Assembly: GCA_033063855.1 (NCBI GenBank)
Contig: CP093830.1
Span: 13,330,854 to 13,394,853 of the forward strand
From: Smittia aterrima
Taxonomy: Eukaryota > Arthropoda > Insecta > Diptera > Chironomidae
Length of the DNA stretch: 64,000 nucleotides
Direction: 5' to 3'
The notes beneath the pieces are model-generated. The model did no database searches. It was not told where the DNA came from and saw only the letters and a list, made by a program, of their open reading frames with translations. Of this stretch, positions 10,801 to 22,930 are shown in pieces; within the stretch, counting starts at the first letter, position 1; each line of letters begins with the position of its first letter. The translations under genes were made by a program, and so were the position numbers.

Positions 10801-13800
10801 ACAGAAAAACCTCGATTTGCGTTTGTTGAAACAAATTAGAAAATTTCAATTATTTTTTATCATCAACGCTAAGTCAATTAAACTTTATCACAAGAAAAGT
10901 CCGAGCCCTCGAAATTGTTTAATCAATAAATTCTCACGTCACGAAGAGAATTGCAATTTTTGCAATTTTCTATCACATTAAACGCTTTCCGAAAATAAAA
11001 ATGCAAAATTGAGTTCAATGTATACATACTTTCCAATCAATGCACTCAAATGCATAACTGTCAATGATTTAGCTGCAAAAGGATTCGCTTATTACCCTCT
11101 ATGTGTCAAAGAAAATCAAAACTTTAATGTCTCAACGAAATTTTATGTTTCGCTGTAATTTGTGATTGGGAAATGTTATTTTCTCCTTTCAATCGCATTA
11201 TTGATTATACAAAGCATTGCTCAATGCACTTTAGTGCAATTTCTAGTCATTCGGCAGAAGCTAATTTGCATACATTTAGTGCACAACTTAAGTGGTTGTT
11301 TAACAGCAGAATGCACAATTTCAGTCTTGCCGTCAAATAAATGAAATTTCCCTCAATTGCACAACTTCCTTTTCTAAAATAAAAAAAAATAAAACTTGAC
11401 ATTCATTTGACTCTGCAGTTTAAATTTTCACTTTTTTGTTTATGCAATTTTCAATTTTATTTCAAATCGTAAATGAGAGAGTTAGAACTCTAATCAAATC
11501 TTCGGATAAATTTAGAGTTAATCGCAAACACAAGCGGAAAAAATTGAAACGTTTCGAGTTTCCCGAACGCGTTCGAATTGTTTTCAAATTGAAAAACGCG
11601 CGACAAAATATAATTCGAGCTGATTGTCCTTGAACTTGAACAAAGTAAATACAATGTAACAATGTAAGCGAGAAGCTTCATGAGTCACTTAGCAGCGCGG
11701 AAAAATGCAGCACGTGTACATGCAAGCAAATTAAAAATCAATGAGTGAAAAAAAATCTATTTTCAGATTTCTCAAATCAAATTATTTGAGATTGCAGTTG
11801 TTTCCGAGATGATTTCATTTCGATGACTTCATGCTGAGGCGTTAAGAAGGACAACTACAAGACACTTCCTTTCCAGCCGAACGACATGTCCAACCTTAAT
11901 TCCGTTGAATTACAATTCTCGGAAAGGAAAAACATGGAATCGTAAAAGCAAGGAATGAAGGCTAAAGCCTAATACGAGAAATGACAGTTTTCTTCAGCCG
12001 CGTGCGACATTTTACTCATATTATCATCCCATTAAAGGCATTTATTGACATATTAGCTTCCAAGACTTGTAATTGAGCAACATGACAAGCTTTCAAGAAC
12101 GTGACTGAAATCATTTAGATAACATAAACAAGTTAATTGAAGACTTAATGACAAAACTAAGTGGCAAATTGCAGAAAGCTTTCTTTATATGATTTCTGAT
12201 TATTTCTCTCTCGATTGTTGTCTCGAAATATTTCTTGTAACTTCAAAAAAAAAACATTTTTCAAGAAGAAATTTAACATTGCGAACAACAGATCGAGCAA
12301 TGTTAAAAAAAAATTCTTGAAGTTTTGCATTCACAATATCAGATAATAAATTAAGATATGAAACAGCGATTTGACATAATTTCCAACATAAACGAAGCCG
12401 GAGCCGAGACTCACCCCGTGTTCATGTATCGTTTACAATATCGTTGACCTTTTTTACTCGCTTCGAGCCCATGACAAAAAATCTTTATTCAAAATCACTC
12501 TAAATCTCCTTCGAAATCACGAGAGCGAAAGAAAAAACTGGAGTTTGCATAAAGAATTGTTTGCCGAGCGAGTTATCACGAGTCTCAGTAGCTCAGAGCA
12601 CAGAATCTAGTTTTACGTAGACTCGAGGATGAAAAAAAAAAGGTTTTGTGGTTTTTTAATTGCAAGCAGGCGAGATCACAAAAGAATGAAATTAGTTTTG
12701 ACATTTTTATATAAAAAAGATTTCTTAAAGAAACACAATGAGAGAAGCTTTGGTCATCATCGTATTAGCTCATTATGCAAAACTTGATATTTTCTACCTG
12801 AGAGAGCTATTTTCCTTTTCCTCTTCTTAGCCGCGAATGTAAGTTGTTCTAAAGTGGATTAAGAGCCAACAATCGCACACAAGTTCATCTCAAAGAAATA
12901 CAATGTTCGTACAGGAAACGTGTGTAGGACATCGACTGAGGTAATCGAATTCAAAGAAGTTCGAGAATTCAAGATCACGGTGAAGTCGGGAATGTAACAA
13001 TAGATGAATTATTGTCTTGATTCACTCGCATAGAAAATTCGCGGAGTTTGTTTCTGGTGTAAGAAGTAAAGCAGCAGCAAACAGCGAACAATCAAACCTG
13101 AATTCCTTTTACAGACAACAACACAGAGAATTGCTCGAAGTGCGCTTTATTGTGAGCTCAACATTATTTATGATTTTCATAGCTTTTTAATGGATTTGCA
13201 TTATCAAATTACCAATTTAGATCGGCAAACTACCGCGAGTGTTGAACTCTAAATCATATCTTTCTACTCTCTCTAAACTGAAAATCGTGATCCTTGCATT
13301 TGCAAAACAAAACTTTTTCACTCGAACAAAATCGAATTGTTCCAGCAAAGAGCAAATTGATGTCTTTACTCGATAACTTCATTTGGTGTTAATCTTCTTG
13401 TAATTCCATTAATTTCACGCTTGAATTAACATGGGAAGACCCCTTTCGATCGAAGTCTCGATCAGCGCAATAAATTGAATAAACGGTTGCTTATTGATCG
13501 ATAAGAGAAGACAGTGAACATTAATTGCTCTCTCCTCTCAAGCGATTGTTCATTGTAGAGCCCTCGGTATTCCTTCTCGTTGTATTCTCATTCACGTCGA
13601 CCTTACAAAGTTGTTTTTAGTTATCTACTCGTCGCGAGAAACTTAAATAATGTTGCTTTGAAGTTGTTCTCAACATAAAACTCACAAGCCAAGCTTTGCT
13701 GATAGTTAACGAGAATTGGTTTTAATCAGAAAGAATTTTTGTCTCGAAACATTTTTCTTCAATTGCAAATGTAACACTAAACAAATTCTCGAATGGACGA

Positions 13801-15039
13801 GGCTTCGCGAAATCCGAAGAGAAACTTTGCTTGTCGATGTGAATGTTTTCAATGAATAAACATCGAATTGAGATTCGACGTTTTTCCTTCTCTTTTCAAA
13901 TTGAATGAGACGATGCAGCATTGAATGTAGCGCAACATAAATCATGTCGCAGATTGATGCTATCGCTCTCGGTTTATCTTAAACAAGATCTTCAACGAGC
14001 AATCAAATTAAAATTTCTAATTTACATTTTGACTTTGAAAATTTTCTAATTTAAGTTTGAAATAAAAAGTTTTATTGAGCGAATCGGAATTAGGAAATGC
14101 AACGCGATTCACTATTTTGTAATTAATTAGTTGCACAAACTTTTGAATTTATTTCAAGTGTTGTCAAACATCCAAGGCAAGAAATAATCGTGAATTCTTA
14201 ATTAGAAGTTTGCCACCTGATTTTGATATCACGAGTTCAATGGCTGTTTGGTCTCTTTAGACCGGGCGTGCGACTCAATCAAGTTTTACTCTTTTTTCAG
14301 CAGATCTGGCGCAGGTCTGATTTCATTAAATCGCATTAATTAATTTGTTGATAAACTTGTTTCGATGCTTCACTAAGTAGCCAACTCTTAAGATTCACAA
14401 GAAGCCAAAGATGTCGAACTCGAAGTTTAATTAATTTTCTAAACAACGTATTCGACTTTCAATTGCAATCAGAGCGAGGAAACTTCTTTCGATTTCTGAT
14501 CAGACTTTTAATTAAATCCGGAAGCTTCTCGTTTGCCTTGATTCGATTTAGCATTAAAACTTTTTTATTTTCGATTCTCTTCGACATCTTCTGCAAGATG
14601 ATTTCTCAATTATCGACTCGCACACTGTCGCACGATTTATTTCTTAATATGACTTTGTTGCAACGTTTGCTTAGTCAGGTGAATTACCTGATTATCATAT
14701 TCTGCAATATTTAGGAGCGAAGTTGCTCTTAACTATTGTTTGCAATGCAAATACAAGCACAAGCTGCAATGCATGGTGGAGATTACGACAACTGACCTTC
14801 GATGAGAACTCCAAGAGTGTCACTGATAATTTTCATTGAGCTAACGGAAAGTCATTGGACTTGTCTCTCATCGACTGGAGAGCGACTTTAAATTACTCGT
14901 CACACTCCAATCTAATTAAATATTTATTCAATTCTCTTCGCGTTCTGATTTTATCGAAATGGAAATATCTTTGTCGCTGATGATGAACCAACATTGACCG
15001 CTACCGCGTTCGAGAACGATTCTCATCGACAACAACTCA
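7851..15039. other. Long gene-free interval
   Basis: I see no coding exon with family similarity, no tRNA and no further obvious mobile element in these seven kilobases. The short frames present are AT-rich chance frames, several lacking an ATG. The interval lies between the duplicated blocks of the left region. Distant enhancers or unrecognised non-coding RNAs cannot be excluded. Confidence 0.5.
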
Positions 15040-15665
15040 TAGGGGAATGTAATTCGATTTGTTGTCGATTCAAAGCAAATTCAAATTTACATTATCGTAT
15101 GCAAAACAATTCGTCATTTTCACGCGTTTGCAGATAATTCGATGCCAAAGCGGGAAAGTGGCACCGCACTTGCCTTTTCTCAATCGTTTGATGTTTCAAA
15201 TCATTTTCCGTGGCTCTCAGCGGCTCTCGTTTCGTATCGTTTGATGTGTTTTGTTTAATGATACGTGGTCGATTGTGTGTACACTTGTTTGTCGTCATCT
15301 TTCCGAGGGTTGGAGCGACAAACACAATTTGATGACAATGCAATGAGATTAATGGTGTGAATTGCAAACAGATTAAGAGCCTCTGATTGATTATGAAATA
15401 TTCACGAGCAAAATCCTTTCGTCAACGCTCTTAATGCGTTTTGATTTTCATTTATTCGCTTTTTGGAAAAAGCAATTTTGTTCCGACGAACGAATCGACT
15501 TTGCAAATGGCTTATGAAGGACTCGACTGTGGTGCATGTTACGATTGTGATCCATGAGCGAACTTTATCATTTTATTGCATTTCCGAAGAATCTTCATTA
15601 ACGTTTCTGCAGAAAATATCATCGACGCGGGTCGTCCAAGCTGAAATTCAGAAAGAGAACTCCGC
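15040..15665. repeat. Right arm of the large inverted repeat
   Basis: Reverse complement of window bases 1-600. The similarity is near-identical from about 15,172 to 15,665 and weaker from 15,040 to 15,171. The outer boundary here is sharp, at about 15,665, where the sequence changes to unrelated AT-rich DNA. Confidence 0.9.
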
Positions 15666-16076
15666 TTAGATTGTAAAATTTTATTGCTTTCCTTCCATGC
15701 AGAAATTTATGATAAAAGTTGGAGAACAAAACAAAAATCTGACATTGATCTCTTAAAGGAAACCGTCGATTTTATTTTATTTCTTTATTTTCGATAAGAT
15801 TTTAAATTAAAGAAACATCAAACATAATTGGTCGACCTCTGATTTACAATAAAATATTCAAGTTCAAGTTAAGCAAAGCAATTTGAATTTTTATTGACGC
15901 CCTGAGACAGTTTCTTTTATTTACGTTTCATTAAAGTTAAATTCAATTTAAAAAATAAATTTTATTTTATATCAAAGGAACTACAACCGGTAATGGCTGT
16001 CGTAAACTAAAACTCTTTGGGACGAAACGATTTCTTTTCAGTGTCTACATCAGATTTTAAATGAAAGGCACAAAGG

Positions 16077-16320
16077 GAATTAAAGAACGAGGTGTAACGA
16101 TAAATGAAAACTCTTTCGCAAAGAGCTGTCGTTAAGAGCGCACAATAGTTTGATGTGTTCTGCACTGTTTTACGACCAGGACCATAAAACTCCATAAAAG
16201 AGATCGCGAAGACATAAAAATTAAAGAAGAAAAGGAGGAAACGAGAAACATTGAAGAGTCGTCGAAAGAAATGAGGAGATTCAATAAAAGTAATGCGTTT
16301 TGGTCTGCTTCCATGTTTTA
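16077..16320 (+). repeat. Direct repeat of about 250 bases, copy 2
   Basis: Same-orientation partner of 7,596-7,850, lying about 400 bases outside the right arm of the inverted repeat. Open frames on the minus strand here are not shared with copy 1. Confidence 0.7.
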
Positions 16321-16800
16321 CAACAAATTAAGATTGAAAAGAAATTTGTTTGATCTAAAGGATCAGCGAGCTCGTTATCTCGAATTAAATTCAATGTTGT
16401 TGAACTTCATCTGAAAAATTAAAACGCCCAAACTTTTTATCAGCCGACAAATCAAATATTTATCATTGCAAATATTTTCGTTAATGAACAAACGAAATGA
16501 AAAGTTTGTTGAAAACAATGTAACAAATTAAAATTATCTCAATGCGTGAAATTTCTCGCAATTGTTTCCGAATTCAGGTGAGAATGATTCATCGAGAAGA
16601 GAGGACGCGAAATAAAATTCCAAGTTTAATACTTTTTATTTTCACTTTAATTTAAATGCTCGCGAATATTCTCCGAACAGGATTGATAAACTGAATGTAA
16701 TTTTTTTTAAATTGGTTTGTGGTAAATTCTGAAGAAAAAAGTTTATGGGAGAGACATTCAAAGGAGATACAGGGAGACATCAGGCTGCTGCTGATCCTTT

Positions 16801-17458
16801 TCATAGTTTTTCTAATTCTTTGGACAGCCAATCGAGACCTTCATAGAGTCCGTTACCTTGCGTTGCACATGTTGCTTGAATGTACCACTAAAAGTTGATT
16901 CAAATTAGATTGAGAATATAAATTCATGAGATTTTAAGACTTACGCTCCTGTTGTGCAATGAAGTCAGTCGCAACTTCTCCGTCAACTCAGCAGCGCTCA
17001 TTGCATTTGGCAAATCCTGCTTGTTGGCAAAAACGAGTACGACAGCATCTCTCAATTCATCCTCGTTGAGCATATTGTGTAGCTCTCGTTCTGCTTCGCC
17101 GATACGCTCACGATCATTGGAATCGACGACAAAGATGAGTCCTTGTGTGTTCTGGAAGTAGTGGCGCCACAATGGACGAATCTTGTCTTGACCTCCGACG
17201 TCCCACACCGTGAAACAAATGTTTTTGTATTCTACAGTCTCAACGTTGAATCCGATTGTTGGAATGGTCGTTACAATCTCACCAAGCTTTAATTTGTAGA
17301 GGATTGTTGTTTTACCAGCAGCATCGAGACCGACTAACAAAGAAAAGAAATTAGAATCCTTTGTCTACTTCGAAATCTTTTTTCGACTTACCCATCAGAA
17401 TTCGCATTTGCTTCTTGCCGAAGAGTCGATTGAGTACACTTGAGATTGTGAGGCCCAT
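16801..17458 (-). CDS. Arf102F: ADP-ribosylation factor, class II Arf (Arf4/5 type; fly Arf102F-like)
   Basis: Small GTPase of the Golgi and endosomal vesicle system that recruits coat proteins when GTP-bound. Minus-strand exons are 17,458-17,392, 17,333-16,945 and 16,887-16,801 with GT-AG introns; joined they give 180 residues, the normal Arf length. Visible motifs: Gly2 for myristoylation (MGLTISS), P-loop GLDAAGKT, switch I TIPTIGFNVE, switch II WDVGGQDKIRPLW, NKQD and the C-terminal CATQG loop. The MGLTISS N-terminus and the ENICF-like 'YKNICF' match fly Arf102F (class II) better than Arf79F (class I), from memory of the family. It is transcribed away from the Ataxin-7 gene, with about 1.35 kb between start codons. 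Very secure as an Arf; subclass likely. Confidence 0.96.
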
Positions 17459-18805
17459 CCTTGCTTCGCTACGTCAATATTATTCAGCCGATGACGAAAC
17501 TAAAATTGAGACAACTCTTGATTATTCGTTTGAACTTCCACTGCCACGTAATTTTTTCATTTTGTTGACATCGATAAATTGAATTAAAATGAAGATTATC
17601 AATTTGAACTTTTAAAAAAACTGGATTTGTTACTTTAATATTTAAGAATATCTTTGTTCCATGTCAATAACGTCACGCAATATCGAGAAAATTAATTCAG
17701 TCGGCGTAAAAATTTCTTTGTTGTTGTAGACATCACTTTTCAATTTATTTCAGTTTCTGCCTAAAAAGCAAAGTTTTCTTTTAATTAAAATGAACTTGCA
17801 TTACCTTGAGTTGTTGTCTAATGGATTCTCGTCTTGTCTTAATTGGAAAACGTCTTAAACTATTAAAATCTTGGGTGTAGATGGAATCTTCGTGATGTCG
17901 AATGAAAAAATTATTTCGAAATTGCAAAACATTTCGACAGATTCGAAATTCGTTAAAGATTTTTATTTATGTTTTAATTTATGCTTCAATAAAAAATCAA
18001 TTTGATTTGAATTGTTGTCCACTCAGCTTCAAACTTATTCTAAATCAATTTCCCTTCACATTTCATTTAGCACTTTCATTTAGATCAAAATAATTTCTTA
18101 ACGATTCGACTCAAACTTAACGAATCATGTTGCACTGTTCTCATTTGCTGTCTCACGTTTGCTGTCTCATTGTTTGTGAGTGTAAGTGAAAAAAATCCCG
18201 TGAGAAAAATTGAAGAAAAGGAGAAAAATCGGGAAAATCCTTGTAAAATCCTCTGTTGAAAATGTTGTGGAAGTTCTAGTGCGTTTGAGGTTGCAAATTT
18301 CTCGTCAATGCTCTTAGAACTTTTATCTTAAAAATCCATTTGTGAAAAATTTCGTTTCGTGCTGGAAATTCTCCATTTGATTCTTTTCTTCTTATGTGAC
18401 AAGAATTAAAGAAGTGCCGAGAAGTTTTGTCATCGTCAAAAAGCAGTTTCGTGTCGCAACTTCAGTGCGAGTGCCGTGATCATGTAGGAATCTTAGTTCT
18501 AACAAAGGAACCTTGATTAAATCTCAAGAGAAAAGTTCTTTAAATTTGTTCTTGGACCTCAAAATCATTAAATATCTCATTGGGATTACAAGACGCGTAG
18601 ATTTTCTTTTAAGAATCTTTGATTTCTCCAGTTTCTAAAGATTAATGGGATTTATTAGTTGTCTATTCCTTCTTGTTCTTGCGTGAACACCAACACATCG
18701 AGACGAGAAAATGATTTTGCTGTCTGTGAAGAAAAAAAAAACTTTTTCGAATCTTTCGTGCATCGTTAAATATTTTTTGATCTTTACAGAAGTGCCAGCC
18801 TTTGC
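17459..18805. promoter_or_regulatory. Divergent intergenic region between Arf and Ataxin-7
   Basis: No coding frame of note. It must contain the promoters and 5' untranslated parts of both genes. An acceptor-like 'gatctttacag' ends at about 18,790, 16 bases before the Ataxin-7 ATG, so that gene probably has a non-coding first exon upstream. No clear TATA box was picked out for either gene, which fits housekeeping promoters. Confidence 0.5.
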
Positions 18806-20197
18806 ATGGCGCAATCATCATCCTCGTTCCACAGTTACCAACGTTCACCCGGCACAGATGCCCAACGTCATGGGTTTAGCAGCGGTAGTTACAACTATCG
18901 ACAGCAAAATGAAGTTGCGACTAAGGAGAAAGGTCAATACGGCGAGAAATTAAATCGTCCGACATTGACAGCCATGAAGGGAAAATCCTGGAATAGTTTC
19001 TCCGACACATTTGGATGTGAATCGAGTAATTGAATGATAATTTTATTATTTAGTGCTTTCGCTTGATGAAATTTTCTTTGAACAGGCGAGGATGAAACCG
19101 AAGATGAAACAATTGAAGAAGATCCAGTTGTTACGACGACGAATGGCAAGCGCCAACACAAAAATGGTCCGATAGTTCGACTGAAAAAGCGCGATATGTC
19201 TCTCTACGGTCACTGCCCACAAACAGATCAATTTGCGATCGTGGTTTGTCGCTTCTGTCGCATGGTCTTGAAGCCAAACTGTTTGAAAAGTCACATTGAC
19301 AAGAAACATCACGAAAAGGAACGAAAACACGAACTCTCCGATGCAGTTGTTAAGATTGAGAAGTTCAGCAGCTCAGTTGAGCGTGCGATTTTTGAGAACA
19401 CAACAGTTGTCACCGAGAAATTTGATAAGATCGCCGTTGACAGTAAGATTCCATCAACTGTTACCAATCTCGTCGTTGAAAAGAATGAGAAGCTGAGCGA
19501 GCAGAAGCAGCGTCATCGTCATTTTCAAAGAAAGTCGACGACACCATCTGAGAACTCAAACGATGCCGTTCACACTGAAACTTCGATCCCGGCAACAACC
19601 TCAGTTGCAACCGAATCATCAAGCAACAGTAGCAACAGCCCTCAGTCTAAACGTCGCAAGCGTAAGCACATCGACGAGACCATCGAAACATTCCATAACA
19701 ATGCAGCTCAGGCCCCGTGCCGCATCATCGTTGAGCAGCCTCAAGAAATAGTGATAAGAGACGCAAGTTCACCTCCGCCGCTTGCTCCAATCACAAGCAC
19801 TGAGCCTGCGGTTTGGATCGTCACTCCCTCTCCGACTGTAATCATTGATGGAAGTTTCCATCTCATGAAGCCACTGGAACAAGAAACTGAAGCGGAAATT
19901 GACTTGAAGGACTTGAAGGTGCTCAAACCGTTGATCAAAGAAACATCTACGGAAACATCAACACATCTTACACCTTCTAATTGGTATTCCACTCAACCAA
20001 GGCCACTCGCCCTAAATACTTTCAATTTGCGAAAGTTAAATGCACAGCGATACGTCATGGCGACTCAACGCAAATTGATCGAACTCGGTCGTAATTTGAG
20101 AACTGAAGAAAAAGTCGTTGGCGGAAAAGCTCCGCCAAAGACTTGGAGCTTCATTGAGCGTGGCGTTTCCTTCATCCCCTTCCGCGTGACTCATTAG
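18806..20197 (+). CDS. Atxn7: Ataxin-7-like SAGA deubiquitinase-module subunit
   Basis: Ataxin-7 anchors the histone H2B deubiquitinase module to the SAGA coactivator in the nucleus. Exons 18,806-19,025 and 19,086-20,197 join to 443 residues (60-base intron, phase 1). The N-terminal part contains 'GKSWNSFSD', comparable to the conserved GxSWxxW segment of ataxin-7. The signature ATXN7 zinc finger follows: GHCPQTDQF then C128-x2-C131-x11-H143-x4-H148. The middle is Ser/Thr-rich and low in complexity, with a basic SKRRKRKH patch that could be a nuclear localisation signal. The C-terminal 60 residues (RKLNAQRY...SFIERG) look ordered. I do not see the SCA7 domain (Cys/His-rich, usual C-terminal to the finger) in the spliced frame, so this protein is shorter than typical. 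Family call rests on the N-terminal module. Confidence 0.8.
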
Positions 20198-20264
20198 GCT
20201 ACCAATTTCAAGGCTAAAGAAATAGCAGGAAATCGTAATTTATTAATAGGTAAAAATTAAAAGT

Positions 20265-20447
20265 TTAGATTTGAGTGTCGCCTTCTGTTCCACGCCAATC
20301 CTTCCCCAAAACCCCGGTCGTATCCAAGAAACGCTGAATTTTCATGGAATCTTCCTCCAAGATCAAAACTTTTAAATGAGATGAATTCTCTCCAAGCCAT
20401 TTCTTGAAAATTTCAGTCGCTTTATCCCGAAGAACCTCGCTCCACAT
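20265..20447 (-). CDS. Hypothetical 60-residue protein
   Basis: A compact ATG-started frame on the minus strand, convergent with Ataxin-7 (stops about 70 bases apart). The peptide is amphipathic and charged (MWSEVLRDKATEIFKKW...), with no signal peptide or membrane segment. An AATAAA lies about 25 bases after the stop on the minus strand, supporting a real 3' end. I recognise no family. It could also be the last exon of a longer gene: an exon-like frame with acceptor and donor lies upstream at about 20,833-20,700, but I could not join them in phase. Confidence 0.4.
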   Translation of the reverse strand: MWSEVLRDKATEIFKKWLGENSSHLKVLILEEDSMKIQRFLDTTGVLGKDWRGTEGDTQI

Positions 20448-21690
20448 TTCAAATCAAGACTTAGCCGGAAGGAAAACATTTTCGCGGTTCTCCCATCGCT
20501 GTCAACGCAATTTTACCCGTTTTTTGTGTGTTTTGTGGAGAAGACGCCACAAGTTGAAGCTCGACTCGAAATAATTTACAAACTGCCGAGAACTCGATCG
20601 GAATTGATATTGAAAGCTTTTGCTAAGTCAGCTCCGACTTTGAATATCAATTGAGTTCGACAATCGCTGTGCGGTTTGGAAATTATTTTAATTCTTACTT
20701 AATTTTCTTGAAGACATTTTTGCGCAGAATGATAAACTTTGTGAAAGAGCCTCGAGCTGATGAACCATTTTGACGACCATCCAAATGAATGTTTGGTCGT
20801 TTGGCATTTTGACCTTCTACTTGCTTGTCAATACTAAAACAGTAAAAATCATTAAAGGACGAAAAAAAAAACTATTATTGTAATATTGTAAAGTCTGACG
20901 TAATTTAAAAGAAAGAAAAAACTTTGTTTTCCAATGAAAAAATTCTCGATTATCTTTTACAATAGGAAAACCTTTTATCCGACAAAGCAATTATTTTCAT
21001 TCATCCAGTGGAAGCGATTTCACAATTTTAACTCTGCATAAAGCGAGTGACAAACATTAGCTTACGTTTACAAGTAAAATCAACTTAAATAATATTGTGA
21101 GAAAATTAGGAGAAAAAAAATTATAATGAGAAAATAAAAGATTTTGAAAGACAAGGGAAAACTCAGTATTAAAGAAAAAAAAAGAAAACTGCATTCGAAT
21201 CATTGACTAATTATTCTTACAGAAAGGAGATGAGCCGTTACAGACTTTGGCTTCGTTTTTAAATGAATCATTAACCGATTGTGACAGTTTCGTGATGTTC
21301 TTGGACAGATGATCGAAGGAATTTCATTTTGAGAAGTTTCATAAACTTTTTATGGATTTTCATTTGAGTTTTGATTTATTTTGAAACACTCAAAGTTACG
21401 AATAAAAGTCCCGACAACAAATTATTTCTCGAGAAGCTGTTTGTTTTATTTCTAGTCCACTGAAAGAAAGCGAGTGTGTCTGACATTCATCACTGATGAG
21501 ACGACGACAGCGGCTAATAAAATCAAGAGGAGACACACTCAATCGCACTTTTTATTGGTTCAATGCTTGTTCTCATTTTCTTTTCACAGGTTTATTCTAT
21601 TTTTATTCTCTTTTGTTTCAGAGAGCGACGTTCATTGTCTTTTATGTTTTTTTTTTTGCTCTTGACTTTGATTCATAAATCGTTGTTGCT
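20448..21690. other. Intergenic with one exon-like minus-strand frame
   Basis: On the minus strand an open frame of about 45 codons runs from an acceptor 'actgttttag' (about 20,834) to a donor 'taaGTAAGA' (about 20,700). It encodes a basic peptide containing RPNIHLDGRQNGSSARG. Another donor-like site lies at about 21,222. No phase-consistent gene model could be assembled. The rest is AT-rich with nothing recognisable. Confidence 0.3.
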
Positions 21691-21706
21691 TGATTTATTT
21701 CCTTCT

Positions 21707-21988
21707 CTAGTCCTGTTGTGTGATGAAAACGTTCAGGAACTTCCGGCATTGCTTGAAGTCGACGAGGAAAACTTTGCGACACTCCTTTGACTCGACAATG
21801 TGACGTTCTTGCTCGCCAAGGCCAAACATCCACGTGAATTCCTTGATGGCCGATGATCCGTTTTCAAATTTCTGAAGCTCTTCAAAGAATTTTGACAGCA
21901 ACTCGTCGTTAAGTGACCGGTTAGCCTCGTACTCGCTCTCAAGCGAAGCTAAAATTGTTGAAGCACAAGAAATATTTTCACTGCTCAT
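21707..21988 (-). CDS. Hypothetical protein of 93 residues
   Basis: ATG-started minus-strand frame ending TAG, with AATAAA about 10 bases after the stop on the same strand. The peptide is acidic and helical-looking (ESEYEANRSLNDELLSKFFEELQKFEN), with three Cys residues and no obvious signal peptide. Codon use looks non-random. The start codon falls inside a sequence ('ctgctcatcgtaa') that recurs downstream of several array genes. The real 5' end may therefore lie elsewhere, or this may be a fragment displaced by array expansion. No family recognised. Confidence 0.4.
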   Translation of the reverse strand: MSSENISCASTILASLESEYEANRSLNDELLSKFFEELQKFENGSSAIKEFTWMFGLGEQERHIVESKECRKVFLVDFKQCRKFLNVFITQQD

Positions 21989-22150
21989 CGTAATGGTTAT
22001 TAACTCAGCAGCTGTAAAAAGTAGACTGACCGAGGGAAAACGCTTTTCATATTTTACGATGTGAGAATTTTCGTTTTCGGAGAAAATCTTTTGAAATGTG
22101 AAAGTCTCGAACAGGAAACTTTCGGAATGAGTTGAAAATTAAAAATATAG

Positions 22151-22196
22151 TCACGAGATCGTGACAATAACTTTCCAACGAATTTTACTATAAAAG
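22151..22196 (+). promoter_or_regulatory. Array gene 1 promoter: palindrome plus TATA box
   Basis: TCACGAGATCGTGAC at 22,151-22,165 and TATAAAAG at 22,189-22,196. The first coding ATG is 40 bases after the TATA box end, so the 5' leader is only about 20 bases if the conserved TCATT downstream is the initiator. Confidence 0.75.
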
Positions 22197-22235
22197 GAAC
22201 TTTTTAAAATCGTTTCTCATTTAAAATCAATTGAA

Positions 22236-22930
22236 ATGTTTGTTAAGTCGCTGATTTCAGTTTTCGCTTTCATTAGCTGTGAGTTATTTAATTAAATTCA
22301 AATTCAATTAAGTTAATTTGTGCTTCAGTTGTTTCAGGAGGCGGTGAAATGGCATGCGATGATGTCATAACTGCAACAAAGCCTTACATAGAAGAATTCT
22401 ATCAAAGTGTTAGGAGCTTTACTGATGGATGTCTTGCTCTCGAGGTTATTCCAGTCGAGTCGGATTGCGTCAACTTTGATTCAGTTCTTGAAACATTATT
22501 AATAAGTTATAAGATGACCATTTCTGCGGTAGCTGGAAATAAACCAATGGAATGCATTGGAAATGAAATTCAAATGATGGATGAAAATATTTCGAAAGCC
22601 AAAGAATTGATGAACAGCTACATTAAAACAACTTACTGCGAATCAACAATCAGTGCAACAAAGCCAATCTTTGAGGAATTCCACCAAAAAGTAACTGAAG
22701 TAACTGATGAATGTCTTGCTGACGAAATTGTTTTACCCGAATCGGTTTGCTACACTTTTGATGGAATCAAGGAAGAATACATGCAAAAGCTCTACGTCGC
22801 AAATGATAACAAAGTTGACATAAGATGCATTGAAGAAGAACTGAAATTGATGCCCGAACATTTTGAGGAATCCCAGGAGAGAATTAGAGTTCACTTGCAG
22901 GAAGTTTTGGGAACAACGACCACTGCATAA
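22236..22930 (+). CDS. Array gene 1: secreted cysteine protein, two domains
   Basis: Exons 22,236-22,278 and 22,329-22,930 give 214 residues. Exon 1 encodes MFVKSLISVFAFIS, most of a signal peptide; exon 2 starts FVSGGGEMAC. The mature chain holds two tandem copies of the family domain. The first has C-x24-C-x11-C-x28-C and the second C-x24-C-x11-C-x25-C, so four Cys each. The domains are helical-looking and acidic with no recognised fold. The ending GTTTTA is unlike other members. Secretion is inferred from the leader; function unknown. Confidence 0.85.

Noticed and set aside
11162..11344. Signal-peptide-like 60-codon frame
   Set aside because: Begins with GTG rather than ATG, and the hydrophobic stretch is what AT-rich DNA gives by chance; no upstream exon found.
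20700..20833. Minus-strand exon joined to the 60-residue frame at 20,265-20,447
   Set aside because: Acceptor and donor look good, but no phase-consistent join to either neighbour was found, so it is only noted.
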